Origin: VAZQ01 sp963721005 | GTDB lineage: Bacteria > Pseudomonadota > Alphaproteobacteria > Rhizobiales > Xanthobacteraceae | NCBI GenBank assembly: GCA_963721005.1 | Contig: CAVRHR010000007.1 | Location: forward strand, 992,001 to 1,056,000 | Length of the DNA stretch: 64,000 bases | Reading direction: 5' to 3' | Shown: in pieces, positions 26,916 through 35,140 of the stretch | Position numbering within the stretch: position 1 is the first letter of the stretch | Layout: every line of letters begins with the position of its first letter | Made by a program: the position numbers and the translations under genes | Notes under the pieces: generated by a model | The model's input: the letters and a program-made list of their open reading frames with translations, nothing else | The model's database searches: none | Told to the model about the DNA's origin: nothing

Positions 26916-27128
26916 ATGAGCAATGGTACCCAAGGTGATGAGTGGTTTATTTGCCCCAAGTGCGGTGCGCCCTATCGCGCCACGCACGAACAGTACCCCA
27001 CTCGGCAAACTGGCCGTTTTGAGTGCATCGACTGCCATGCGGTTGTGCACGAGTGGAACGGCGACCGAAGCTATCTCGATTGGAAAATGATTCGGATGAG
27101 GCCGCCGATCTGGGGAAGTAAGCTTTAA
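26916..27128 (+). CDS. Small zinc-ribbon protein
   Basis: The 70-residue product has CPKCG at about 13-17 and CIDC at about 37-40, the four-cysteine zinc ribbon seen in MJ0042-type and related small proteins. CAGGAGAAC lies before the ATG. It is cytoplasmic, with no signal peptide. Its role is unknown; DNA/RNA binding or a structural zinc site are both possible. It stands alone. Confidence 0.6.
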   Translation: MSNGTQGDEWFICPKCGAPYRATHEQYPTRQTGRFECIDCHAVVHEWNGDRSYLDWKMIRMRPPIWGSKL

Positions 27129-27176
27129 AGCCCGGCGGAAATCTGCTGGACAGTCGAAGGATTGCCCCCAAACCGC

Positions 27177-27368
27177 TCAGCGATCTTGAGCATCCCCAGG
27201 CCTTCCAGGCGCAAGGCCTGGCGGCCCGTCAAAGCCAGCAGAGTACCTGTTGCCGATGATCCGGAGGCCGGCGATGTTCGGCTGATCCGCGAGCCTGGAG
27301 AACATTTTTTGCGACATTCCGAGGCTCGCCTCGCTCCATGCCTTCCCAGTCCATAGCAAGCTCTCCAT
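27177..27368 (-). CDS. Possible small protein overlapping a dispersed repeat
   Basis: The minus-strand frame reads KAWSEASLGMSQKMFSRLAD and continues PNIAGLRIIGNRY. The SEASLGMSQ block also appears on the minus strand at 36034-36094, where the frame is broken. Either this is a small gene family or a repeat with an accidental open frame. Confidence 0.3.
   Translation of the reverse strand: MESLLWTGKAWSEASLGMSQKMFSRLADQPNIAGLRIIGNRYSAGFDGPPGLAPGRPGDAQDR
27275..27336 (-). repeat. Dispersed ~60-bp repeat, copy 1 of 2
   Basis: The block GAGCCTGGAGAACA, a T run, GCGACATTCCGAGGCTCGCC and TCGCTC occurs here and at 36034-36094 with a few differences. Confidence 0.6.
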
Positions 27369-27477
27369 GCCGCGCTGCAACAATCTCCGAATGTTGTTGT
27401 TGTTTGATTTCAATCATATCTACTTGCTCTTCGCGCTACGCTACGGTATTAGGGACGCGCGGTTGTTATTGTAAAGA

Positions 27478-27687
27478 GTGCGTGCGATGCCAGTTCGCAA
27501 ATGCCCTGTGCTGATCGAGACCCACCGAGGCCGTAGCCCAACGGGTTTCTCGGCCGTGCCCTCCGCCCAACCAGTCGAGATCTCGCTCGCCCTCCGAGAA
27601 ATGGGCTGGAAGGCCTACCGGGTGCGGTTTGATCCGACAGCAGTCGTATGGGTCGCAAGCGTGATCGACTGGGGCATAGCAGCCTGA
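27478..27687 (+). CDS. Possible small protein
   Basis: A 69-codon frame whose C-terminal half (ISLALREMGWKAYRVRFDPT, ending WVASVIDWGIAA) looks protein-like. The start and ribosome site are weak. The region 27690-28007 holds nothing else I can support. Confidence 0.25.
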   Translation: MRAMPVRKCPVLIETHRGRSPTGFSAVPSAQPVEISLALREMGWKAYRVRFDPTAVVWVASVIDWGIAA

Positions 27688-28007
27688 TCCGGTGGCACTG
27701 GGGGCCGATTCCGCAGTCATCAACGGCGAGGCGGTCTATTGCGATGATGCCGGGATCTCGGTCTTCGAGAGAGGGCCACTGACACCTCGATCGCCTGCGC
27801 CCCTCGATTCTGATAACGCTCGGCAACATGCGAACGCAGGGCGTCCGCTCGCTCTCCGGATGCTGTTGGGTCTGCCATCATGAAGCAGGGTGCTGGCCGC
27901 CGACCGCGCGTAGCGTTGGCCATCGGCGACCCGTTGGCCCCTTCGCGTGCGCGGTAAAGTAGTATAGCATCGCTCTCGCGCAAGTTCGCGCGCATTTGGG
28001 GGCGATC

Positions 28008-28985
28008 ATGAAACTTCCTCGCCGTCGATTTCTGCATCTGGCAGCGGGCGCCGCCGCACTGCCGGCTGTGTCGCGGATCGCATGGGCGCAATCCTATCCG
28101 TCACGGCCAGTGCGTTTAATTGTGGGCTTTGTCGCCGGGGGCGTAACTGACATTTTTGCGCGGCTCATCGGCCAATTGCTATCAGAACGTCTCGGCCGAC
28201 CATTTATTATCGAAAATCGGCCAGGGGCCGGTAGCAATCTGGCCGCAGAGGTGGCCGCGAAGGCGGCTCCTGATGGCTATACGCTCGTACAGATCACTAA
28301 TGCAAACGCGATCAATGCAACGCTTTACGACAATCCTAATTTCGATCTTATCCACGATATCGCGGCGGTGGCTAGTATCGCCACCGGCCTCGGCGTGATG
28401 GAAGTGAGCCCGGTATTTCCGGCCAAAACCGTTCCTGAATTTATCGCCTACGCCAAGGCCAATCCCGGAAAGATAAGCATGGCGTCGGCTGGTGCCGGCA
28501 GTTCGCAACATATCTACGGCGAGTTGTTCAAGAATATGACAGGCATTAGCATGGTGCACGTGCCTTATCGTGGCGCCGCGCTTGCGCTGCCCGATCTGCT
28601 CTCTGGTCAGGTTCAGGTGATGTTCAACTCTCTGGCGACATCAATAGAGCATATCAAGGCGGGCAAGCTTCGCGCACTCGCGGTGACCTCCACCACGCGT
28701 TCGGAGTTGCTGCCCGACATCCCGACAATTGGCGAATTTGTGCCGGGCTACGAGGCGACCGCTTGGCAGGGGGTTGGTGCGCCAAAGAACACACCGACTG
28801 AGATCGTTGACAGGCTCAACAAGGAAATTAACGCTGGCCTCGCGGACCCAAAATTGGAGGCCCGAATCGCCGACCTTGGCTACAGCGTGTTCGCAAGCTC
28901 GTCCGCCGACTTCGGAAAATTCATCTCGGCAGACACCGAGAAGTGGGCCAAGGTGATCCGCACCGCGAACATCAAACCGGAATGA
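28008..28985 (+). CDS. TctC/Bug-type tripartite tricarboxylate binding protein
   Basis: The ATG at 28008 follows GGGGGC; the upstream TTG is unnecessary. The 325-residue product opens with a Tat-type signal (LPRRRFLHLAAGAAALPAVS) and then the family sequence YPSRPVRLIVGF, PFIIENRPGAGSN and PDGYTLVQ, with VPYRGAALALPDLLSG and IPTIGEFVPGYEA later. These periplasmic proteins bind carboxylates; most rhizobial copies, like this one, lack a linked TctAB permease. The IHF-alpha-like gene at 29036 follows in the same direction after 50 bases. Confidence 0.9.
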   Translation: MKLPRRRFLHLAAGAAALPAVSRIAWAQSYPSRPVRLIVGFVAGGVTDIFARLIGQLLSERLGRPFIIENRPGAGSNLAAEVAAKAAPDGYTLVQITNANAINATLYDNPNFDLIHDIAAVASIATGLGVMEVSPVFPAKTVPEFIAYAKANPGKISMASAGAGSSQHIYGELFKNMTGISMVHVPYRGAALALPDLLSGQVQVMFNSLATSIEHIKAGKLRALAVTSTTRSELLPDIPTIGEFVPGYEATAWQGVGAPKNTPTEIVDRLNKEINAGLADPKLEARIADLGYSVFASSSADFGKFISADTEKWAKVIRTANIKPE

Positions 28986-29035
28986 TCCGCGCAATCCCAG
29001 CCGGATATTCCGTAACTCCCGATACGCGAATCCCA

Positions 29036-29383
29036 ATGTCACAGTCCAGTGAGCCGCCCGAGCGGCTAACCTACCCAAAGCGCGGGACCGCCGTAGCACG
29101 CGCGGACCTGATCGAAGCTGTCTACCGGAAGGTCGGTCTCTCGCGCCAGGACGCGGCTCGGCTCGTGGAACTCGTGTTGAAGGAGATCACCGACTGCCTG
29201 GTGAGCGGTGAGACCGTGAAGCTCGCGTCGTTCGGATCATTCATCGTCCGCAGCAAGAGAGCGCGCACGGGACGCAATCCGAAGACCGGCGTTGAAGTAG
29301 CAATACCGGCACAGCGGGTCATGGTGTTCAAGCCGTCGGACACCCTGAAAAAGCGCATGGCCGCGGGAGGAGCGGACCACTAG
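29036..29383 (+). CDS. ihfA: IHF alpha-like DNA-bending protein
   Basis: The HU/IHF fold is complete from VARADLIEAVYRKVGLSRQD through GETVKLASFGSF, the arm motif RTGRNPKTG, and VMVFKPSDTLK. The ATG at 29036 leaves a 15-residue unstructured N-terminal extension; upstream codons would overlap the preceding gene. It is an IHF-alpha-like paralogue; a second one is at 32701-33027 and both sit beside periplasmic binding-protein genes. Its stop overlaps the stop of the convergent cytochrome gene by 3 bases. A role in bending DNA for recombination or transcription is family knowledge. Confidence 0.85.
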   Translation: MSQSSEPPERLTYPKRGTAVARADLIEAVYRKVGLSRQDAARLVELVLKEITDCLVSGETVKLASFGSFIVRSKRARTGRNPKTGVEVAIPAQRVMVFKPSDTLKKRMAAGGADH

Positions 29384-29751
29384 CGCGGCTCGGTCAGTAG
29401 TGGAGGAATAAGGCCGTCACCTTGGGGCTTCTGTGTTTTCGACGTCGGTGGCCGCGAAGGTGACGACGGTTTTCTTCCATAGTTTGTTGTAAGGTAATCG
29501 GAAATAATCTTGGCGTCGGCCTTCCCAATCGGAGCGCCGTACACGCTAATCATCTTCGTGACTTCGGCCTCCCATGCTGTTGCGTCCAAGAAAGGGGAGT
29601 CCATCGGCACATAGTCCAGGCTATGGCAGCCACCGCAATTCGCTTCAACTTTATCGAGACCCTTGCCAAGTCGGAGATGGACAATCTTCTCTACGGCCTG
29701 GGAAGGGGTTGCCAGGGTGACCGCGGTTACCGCAGCCAAGATTGGGCGCAC
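29380..29751 (-). CDS. Monohaem cytochrome c (SorB-like)
   Basis: From the GTG at 29751 the product has about 123 residues: a signal peptide (RPILAAVTAVTLATPSQA), one haem c site (CGGCH) and a downstream methionine region (EVTKMISVYGAPI) with DADAKIISDYLTTNYG-like spacing at the end. This resembles the cytochrome subunit of sulfite:cytochrome c oxidoreductase. No sorA-like molybdoenzyme gene is adjacent, so the pairing is only inference. The same frame stays open upstream into a piece of a solute-binding gene (29857-29955), creating an apparent chimera. Confidence 0.6.
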   Translation of the reverse strand: MRPILAAVTAVTLATPSQAVEKIVHLRLGKGLDKVEANCGGCHSLDYVPMDSPFLDATAWEAEVTKMISVYGAPIGKADAKIISDYLTTNYGRKPSSPSRPPTSKTQKPQGDGLIPPLLTEPR

Positions 29752-29856
29752 AATCTCACTCGCTCGGTATGGGGCTTCGCAATCCATCGACAAATTACCA
29801 CCTCCCGGCACGGTCAAATATTGATAAATGTCAAGTGTTTCGCCCAGGCCTCGGCG

Positions 29857-29955
29857 AAATGCAGACAATGCGAGTGCGTAGCCTTCCGGCGGTGCCGCGT
29901 TGAGGAACCCGATCACCGGCAGCGCCGACCACCGCGCCTCGCCGCGATCGGCCAA
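29857..29955 (-). pseudogene. N-terminal fragment of a solute-binding protein
   Basis: The residues ALPVIGFLNAAPPEGYALAL, then SAFRRGLGET, match the post-signal region of the TrpX-like family. The signal is eroded and the remainder is absent; the frame passes straight into the cytochrome gene. Confidence 0.6.
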
Positions 29956-29996
29956 GCTGCGGAGGCCTTCCGAGAAGCGCTATGAATCGCGGCCCC

Positions 29997-30050
29997 TCAT
30001 TCGATCACCTGGTCGGCGCGAGCGAGCACCTCGAGGCAAATAGGCACTTG
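29997..30050 (-). pseudogene. C-terminal fragment of another solute-binding protein
   Basis: The minus-strand end LEVLARADQVIE followed by TGA is the family C-terminus. The TGA overlaps an ATG (ATGA at 29997-30000), the same coupling seen in the operon at 32701-33027; only six codons follow that ATG. This points to a former two-gene unit collapsed by deletion. Confidence 0.5.
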
Positions 30051-30111
30051 TTTCTTGACAGCCAAGGCGCATTGCATTGAGTTGCCGACAGAAGCAGGAG
30101 ATGACCACGTA

Positions 30112-30513
30112 ATGGGCAGAGCAAAGAAATCTAAGGCTATGGTGAGCGGTGCGCGCATGGATGGCCCGCAGCGCAACGATGAAGCCGTCGCCCACAATCT
30201 TCGGCGGTTCCGCATCGCGCGTGGACTAAGCCAGACGGAACTCGGAAATTCCGTGGGCGCAACCTTTCAACAAATACAAAAATACGAGAAGGCAACGAAC
30301 GCTGTCGCGCCAGGCCGGCTCAGGCAGATGTGCAAGATTCTCGGAGTTACGCCGGCCACGATGTTCGGGAGCCAGCCCGAGGTGGATGGTGAGCCGATTC
30401 CGGAGATGTCGCCGTGGTCCTACCGGACTCTGGTCGCACTGAACAAGATCAGGAGCGAACGTGTCAGGCGGTCTATCGGCGCTCTTATTGAGGAGATGGC
30501 GGGTAGCCAATAG
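30112..30513 (+). CDS. XRE-family transcriptional regulator
   Basis: The ATG at 30112 gives about 133 residues. The helix-turn-helix is plain at residues 27-80: NLRRFRIARGLSQTELGNSV, then FQQIQKYEKATN and LRQMCKILGV. The C-terminus is helical. The family includes phage-type and stress-type repressors; the target and ligand are unknown. AGGAG lies 12 bases upstream. No divergent gene marks an obvious operator. The 30514-30823 stretch after it is non-coding up to the IS3 element. Confidence 0.75.
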   Translation: MGRAKKSKAMVSGARMDGPQRNDEAVAHNLRRFRIARGLSQTELGNSVGATFQQIQKYEKATNAVAPGRLRQMCKILGVTPATMFGSQPEVDGEPIPEMSPWSYRTLVALNKIRSERVRRSIGALIEEMAGSQ

Positions 30514-30846
30514 GTGGCCGGACTATCAGGGCTTCAAAGCCCCGTGGTCGAGCGGGGGCGATGACGTTATGCGGTGTTACGCGGACCCACATTTGGAATT
30601 ACAAGTGTGTCCCCGAGGTTCACTCAGCTGGGTCCCGCCGCCGGCGATGACCAGCACGTTATAGGGTTGGTCGTGTCCGCCGAGGGATCACCCAATGACA
30701 TGAAAAGATCGCCCCTTCACGAAAAGTGAACTCCCCTTCCATGCTTATATTGCCGCTGTTGGGTCCCGCCGCGAAAATGGCGATTTGAGGTGGCCCCGGT
30801 TGTCTGAACAGTTTTTCCGCGTCGATAAGTGGAGCGTCTGCCGAGG

Positions 30847-31674
30847 TTAGGCTGCCGCGCGGAAGGGCAGCGGGGTGGAGTAGGCGTGATCGGGGGTCGT
30901 GCCGTCAAGGCTCGAATGCGGCCGGCGCCGATTGTAGAAGTCGAGGTAGCGCCCGATCGACGCGCGGGCCTCGGACGCGGTGTCGTAGGCTCTGAGATAC
31001 ACCTCCTCGTATTTGACGCTGCGCCATAGCCGCTCGACGAAGACGTTGTCGCGCCAGGCGCCCTTGCCGTCCATGCTGACGGCAATCCCGTTTTTGATCA
31101 GCACGCCGGTGAATGCCGCACCGGTGAACTGGCTGCCTTGATCCGTGTTGAAGATCTCCGGCTTGCCGTGGCGAGAGAGTGCATTCTCCAGCGTCTCGAC
31201 GCAGAATGCCGCCTCCATCGTAATCGACACGCTCCACGACAGCACGCGACGGCTGAACCAATCGAGCACGACGGCCAGATAGACGAAGCCGCGCTCCATC
31301 GGGATGTAGGTGATGTCCATCGCCCACACCTGGTTCGGCCGCGTGACCTGGACGCCCCGCAGCAGGTACGGGTAGATCTTGTGCCCCGGCTCGGGCTTGG
31401 TCGTGCGCGGACGGCGATAGAGCGCTTCTATCCCCATCCGCCGCATCAGCGTCTTCACGTGACGGCGGCCGATCTTGCTCCCCTCGGCGGCCAGCAGGCC
31501 TTTCAGCATCCGCGAGCCGGCGAAAGGGAACTCCAGGTGTAGCCGGTCGAGCCGCCGCATGATCGCGAGGTCGGCTTCCGGCACCGGCCGCGGCAAGTAG
31601 TAGACGCTGCCACGGCTGATGTTCAGAGCTTTCGCTTGCTGGGTGATCGGCAGATCGTGTGCACGGTCGATCAT
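30847..31674 (-). CDS. IS3-family transposase OrfB (DDE integrase)
   Basis: The 275-residue protein has the helix-rich HTH_21 region, then the rve integrase core: VWAMDITYIPM (first Asp), FNTDQGSQFTG (second Asp) and the Glu in DNVFVERLWRS. These are the three metal ligands. The start overlaps the OrfA stop by ATGA, the usual arrangement for frameshift or reinitiation production of OrfAB. The frame is intact. Confidence 0.9.
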   Translation of the reverse strand: MIDRAHDLPITQQAKALNISRGSVYYLPRPVPEADLAIMRRLDRLHLEFPFAGSRMLKGLLAAEGSKIGRRHVKTLMRRMGIEALYRRPRTTKPEPGHKIYPYLLRGVQVTRPNQVWAMDITYIPMERGFVYLAVVLDWFSRRVLSWSVSITMEAAFCVETLENALSRHGKPEIFNTDQGSQFTGAAFTGVLIKNGIAVSMDGKGAWRDNVFVERLWRSVKYEEVYLRAYDTASEARASIGRYLDFYNRRRPHSSLDGTTPDHAYSTPLPFRAAA

Positions 31675-31982
31675 CGCTTTGCGCTCAGCAGCCCGGCTTT
31701 GGTGAGCGCTCCTTCTAAAAAATCATTTTCGAGCGTCAGCTCGCCGATCTTTGCGTGCAGCGACTTCACATCGACGGCAGGCTGCACTGCTCCATTGCCG
31801 CCGCCGGCACCGAAAACATCGGCCGCCCCTTCCTGAAGTTGGCTCTTCCACTGCGTGATCTGGTTCGGATGGACGTCGAAATGCTCAGCCAGCTGCGCCA
31901 ACGTCATCTCGCCCTTGACGGCGGCGAGCGCCACCTTCGCCTTGAATGCCGGTGTGTGGTTCCGGCGAGGTCGTCTGCTCAT
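31671..31982 (-). CDS. IS3-family transposase OrfA
   Basis: The 103-residue protein has the HTH_Tnp_1 fold (FKAKVALAAVKGEMTLAQLA, then HPNQITQWK) followed by a leucine-zipper-like helix (LHAKIGELTLENDFLEGAL). It binds the IS ends. AGGAGA precedes the ATG at 31982. Confidence 0.9.
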   Translation of the reverse strand: MSRRPRRNHTPAFKAKVALAAVKGEMTLAQLAEHFDVHPNQITQWKSQLQEGAADVFGAGGGNGAVQPAVDVKSLHAKIGELTLENDFLEGALTKAGLLSAKR

Positions 31983-32035
31983 GGTCTCTCCTGATTCGTG
32001 GGCACAGCGTGCCCCTTGTCAGGCAGAAACTCCAC

Positions 32036-32704
32036 CTATCGTCCTGTGCAGATTTCCGGAGCCGGCTCTATTGCGCGCTCAAGCTCCGTGGCGCTCTGAA
32101 ATGCTGTTACAGTCGCTTCAATGCCCAATGCCGCTGCAGCCTCCTTGATATAGCCGATATAGCTCGAGCCGGCAGCCTCCGGCTCGGCAGGGTCTGGACT
32201 GTAAATGAGCGCAACCCTGGTAACGCGAGGAGCGGATTCTTTGAGCAACTCCACCCATTTTCCCGCTATCGAAGGATAGATGAATGGGAACCCGGTAATA
32301 TTGCCTTCTGGACGTGCGACATTTACGTCGGCAACAGCATTGCTGGGGCCGGTGAAGACAATCGGAATAGTCCGCGTTTGTCGCCGTACCGCCCTCGTCG
32401 GCGTTCCGGTGCTGACGTGGATCACATCTGGCCCCAGTCTCACCAACTCCGCCGCAGCGGCCTGGCTTTGGTCGGAGTTCGCGGCGAATCGGAGGTCGGT
32501 GCGCAGATTGCGGCCTTCGATCCAGCCAAGTTTCGCAAGTTCCTCCTTGAAGACGGCCGCGTAGCGCTGCGATCGAGGGTCGTTTGCTCCCCCACCAATC
32601 AGCATTGCGACACGCCGCACCCGTTCGGTCTGTGCGCGTGCCGCGAGCGGCCAAGCTGCTGCCGAGGCCCAGAGAACTGAGATGAACTCCCGCCGCCTTA
32701 TCAT
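32036..32704 (-). pseudogene. Solute-binding protein truncated by the IS3 element
   Basis: Tat-type signal (MIRRREFISVLWASAAAWPL) and family motifs IPIVFTGPSNAVAD and RPEGNITGFPF are present, but after about 215 residues the frame enters the IS end and stops at 32036. Family members have about 325 residues. The ATG at 32704 overlaps the IHF-alpha-like stop by ATGA, so the gene was the third of an operon. Confidence 0.8.
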
Positions 32705-33027
32705 TCGACTACCTCGTCGGTACGAGCGAGGCGCCGCCTGAGAATCGCAGACGGCTTGAACACCATCACCCTGCGCGGCCTGATCGGCACTTCTTCTCCA
32801 GTCTTCGGATTTCGGCCCATCCGCGCTCCCTTGCCCCGCACCACGAAAGAGCCAAACGAGGACAGCTTCACCGTCTCGCCACGCTCAAGACGATCGGTGA
32901 TTTCCTTGAACACAACCTCTACTAATTTTGCCGACTCCGACCGCGATAAACCGACCTTCCGGTGGACCGCGTCACACAAATCAACGCGGGTTACGGTTCT
33001 TGTCGACGTTCCCCCATTGCCGCTCAT
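32701..33027 (-). CDS. ihfA: IHF alpha-like protein, coupled between two solute-binding genes
   Basis: The 108-residue product follows the IHF-alpha pattern: TRVDLCDAVHRKVGLSRSES, GETVKLSSFGSF, RMGRNPKTGEEV and VMVFKPSAILRRR. Start and stop both overlap neighbouring genes by four bases (ATGA at 33024-33027 and 32701-32704), so the three genes are translated as one unit. The C-terminus (RTDEVVE) imitates the RADEVIE end of the binding proteins, perhaps because the overlap sequence was copied with the duplications. Why a nucleoid protein should be coupled to transport genes is unclear. Confidence 0.85.
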   Translation of the reverse strand: MSGNGGTSTRTVTRVDLCDAVHRKVGLSRSESAKLVEVVFKEITDRLERGETVKLSSFGSFVVRGKGARMGRNPKTGEEVPIRPRRVMVFKPSAILRRRLARTDEVVE

Positions 33028-34016
33028 TCGATTACCTCGTCGGCAAGGGCGAGTAGAGACGGAGGTACGCTAAGGCCAAGCATTTTGGCAGTCTTGAGAT
33101 TGATGGCCAACTCGAACTTATTTGCGCGTTCGACCGGCAGGTCCCTCACCTGCGTGCCGCGCAGTATGCGATCAACGTAGCCCGCCGCCTGTCGGAACTG
33201 AGCGGGAAAGTCGATGCCATACGACATGAGGCCGCCGCCGGCGGCGATATTCCGAACTCCATATATTGCGGGCAGGCGGTGGCGAGCAGCAATCTCGAAG
33301 ATCAGTTCGCGATGAAAATCCGTGAAGGTGTCTATCGGCAGGATAAGTCCGCCTCCTGGCTCACGGGCTAACATCGTCATGACTAATTCGATATCCGAGG
33401 GCTCCTGAACCGGGGCTCTGACCACCTCAACCGCAAACTGTTGAGCAACTGCCTCCGCCGAACGGGAGAACAGTACGGCATCAGGAGTCGTTCGCGAGTT
33501 GAAAATTACTGCAATGCGTGTGACCTGCGGCGCGATCTCTTTCAGCAACTCCAGCCACTTCGCTCCTACACTCGGTTCCAAACCCGTGAAGCCGGTCATG
33601 TTCCTACCGGGATGCGCCAGGTTTTCGGCAAAACCGTAAAAGACCGGTTCGTTGACCTCCATGAACACGACGGGGACCGTGAGGGCTGCGCGCCGCAACT
33701 CCCCCAACCCCTGCCCGCCATCGGTTACGATCACGTCTGGCGTCAAACTCAGTAGTTCCGAAGCAGCCGCCCGCGCGAGATCAACTTTGCCGCCAGTCCA
33801 GCGATAATCGATGCGCACATTGCGGCGCTCCGCCCAACCTGACTTTTGAAGTTCTTGCTCAAATGCCCTGATGCCGGCCCGTGCCCCCGGATCGCCTTCG
33901 GTATCCGGCATTAGAACGCCGATCCGCCTCATCCCGTCGGGCGCCTGCGCTCGGGCCACCATCGGCCAAGACGCCATCGCGCCTCCGAGAAGGGTGATAA
34001 ACTCTCGCCGACGCAA
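33024..34016 (-). CDS. ABC-type solute-binding protein, first gene of IHF operon
   Basis: The best start is a TTG at 34016, with GGGAGGC six bases before it, which places the RRREFITLLGGAMASWPM Tat-type signal at the very N-terminus. The open frame extends upstream to 34181 but that part has no signal or family similarity. The product has about 330 residues with the TrpX-like motifs RRIGVLMPDTEG, VPVVFMEVNEP, RNMTGFTGLEPS, INLKTAKMLGL and LADEVIE. No transporter subunits are nearby. Confidence 0.85.
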   Translation of the reverse strand: MRRREFITLLGGAMASWPMVARAQAPDGMRRIGVLMPDTEGDPGARAGIRAFEQELQKSGWAERRNVRIDYRWTGGKVDLARAAASELLSLTPDVIVTDGGQGLGELRRAALTVPVVFMEVNEPVFYGFAENLAHPGRNMTGFTGLEPSVGAKWLELLKEIAPQVTRIAVIFNSRTTPDAVLFSRSAEAVAQQFAVEVVRAPVQEPSDIELVMTMLAREPGGGLILPIDTFTDFHRELIFEIAARHRLPAIYGVRNIAAGGGLMSYGIDFPAQFRQAAGYVDRILRGTQVRDLPVERANKFELAINLKTAKMLGLSVPPSLLALADEVIE

Positions 34017-34210
34017 GATCGCCTCCCAGCCTGGGGACTGGGTTAAAAAGTAGCACATCTCAACCCGCGGGTGTGACAAGACATGGAGACCCTTTGCCGG
34101 CCGACGTGCGTCTTGCCATTTCCAGCGGGCCGTCCAAGTGGCCGGACGCCATCGCACCGTGTATCCGACCCTCGTCTCCAAGCCTCCCGAGGGGCCGCAG
34201 TTACCGATGG

Positions 34211-34420
34211 CTACCGGATGATCGCGCGCCGGCGGGACGACAGGGACGCTTCCATGCTGGTGTCTATCTGGATCGGAATCCTCGTAGGCTCGACAATAGG
34301 GGCCGGCCCCTGGAACTGCGGCTCGATCTTGAACTCCTCGATGGCCTTGGCGATGGCGGCCTGTTCATCGGTGGCGTAGACGATCCCGATCTTGGCAAGC
34401 CCCTTGCCGCGAAGTGGGGT
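34211..34420 (-). pseudogene. Remnant of the 'PDEE' small protein family
   Basis: The minus strand reads LAKIGIVYATDEQAAIAKAI then EEFKIEPQFQGP, the fullest version of the family also seen at 12188-12313 and 24961-25167. It ends at a TAG (34211-34213) but no start codon or ribosome site is visible upstream. Confidence 0.45.
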
Positions 34421-34504
34421 GGGTGCCGGCTGACGCTCCGGATTCTTACGTTTTGTCAGGCAGCCGTCAGACTGCCTCGCCTAAAATGTGGGCGGGGTGG
34501 GATT

Positions 34505-34684
34505 ATGCCGGCATATCGGTTCTATTACATAAACTCGGACGGCCATATTGCGGGGCCGCCTCCGGTCGTCGTGTTTGCAGACGATCGCGCGGCCATTAAA
34601 GCTGCGGAAGCGCTGCTCGATGACAAGGCCATCGAGGTCTGGGACAGAGATCGCGTCGTCATCCGGCTTGAGCCCAAACGATAG
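34505..34684 (+). CDS. Small conserved rhizobial protein (59 aa)
   Basis: The ATG at 34505 follows GGTGGGA. The product reads MPAYRFYYINSDGHIAGPPP, then an alanine-rich helix (DDRAAIKAAEALLDD) and KAIEVWDRDRVVIRLEP, matching a family I recall as common in Rhizobiales (strand-turn-helix-strand, with DGHI). It is soluble and of unknown function. Codons upstream of 34505 in this frame are antisense to the remnant at 34211-34420. Confidence 0.6.
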   Translation: MPAYRFYYINSDGHIAGPPPVVVFADDRAAIKAAEALLDDKAIEVWDRDRVVIRLEPKR

Positions 34685-34849
34685 GCCAACTGAGGGGGCT
34701 TGGCGCCTAAAAATGCCAGCCCGATTAGGGTGACCAGCCCGTATCCGATTTTGCATAGCTGAGTGTCCTAAGTTCCCGGAACCGCTCATTTTCCGTCGCA
34801 TTAACCCTACTCCAAACGGAGTCGGTCAATGGCGGTAGGTGCTGTCCCA

Positions 34850-35004
34850 TGTGCGACAAATGCGATGAAGTCGACGCGAAGATCGAGCACTGCCGAAGAC
34901 TGGCCTTGGGCATTCTCGATCGGCTTACACTTGATGGAATCGCCGCCAGAATAAAGGAGATGGAGGCACAAAAGGTGCAATTCCATCCTGAGCAAAAGGG
35001 ATAG
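34850..35004 (+). pseudogene. Small gene with a one-base deletion near its start
   Basis: From ATG at 34850 the frame gives only a short peptide, but if one A is added after GACAA (34857-34860) the product becomes MCDKCDEVDAKIEHCRRLAL and a further 31 residues ending HPEQKG before TAG. That matches a small cysteine-pair family I recall from Bradyrhizobium (MCDKC opening, PEQ ending). An imperfect GGCCGCC hairpin follows. Confidence 0.45.
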
Positions 35005-35140
35005 GCCGCCTCAGTTGGCAGTCTTGTCATAGGATACGGTGCTGGCCGGGTTTGACCCCTACTGGCCGGTTTTGGAACAGACAGTGGCCGGATTTGAAAT
35101 CTGCTGATATAGTGGCTTCAGTGTAGCGCTGGGGCGTACC

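Larger units (their letters stand above)
30824..32040 (-). mobile_element. IS3-family insertion sequence, 1217 bp
   Basis: Inverted ends GATAAGTGGAGCGTCTGCC (30824 onward) and the complement of GGCAGAAACTCCACCTATC (to 32040) match at 16 of 19 positions. GTC flanks both sides (30821-30823 and 32041-32043) as a 3-bp target duplication. The element carries orfA and orfB and lies inside the solute-binding gene at 32036-32704. The interrupted gene does not continue on the other side, so the left flank was later deleted or replaced. Confidence 0.75.
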
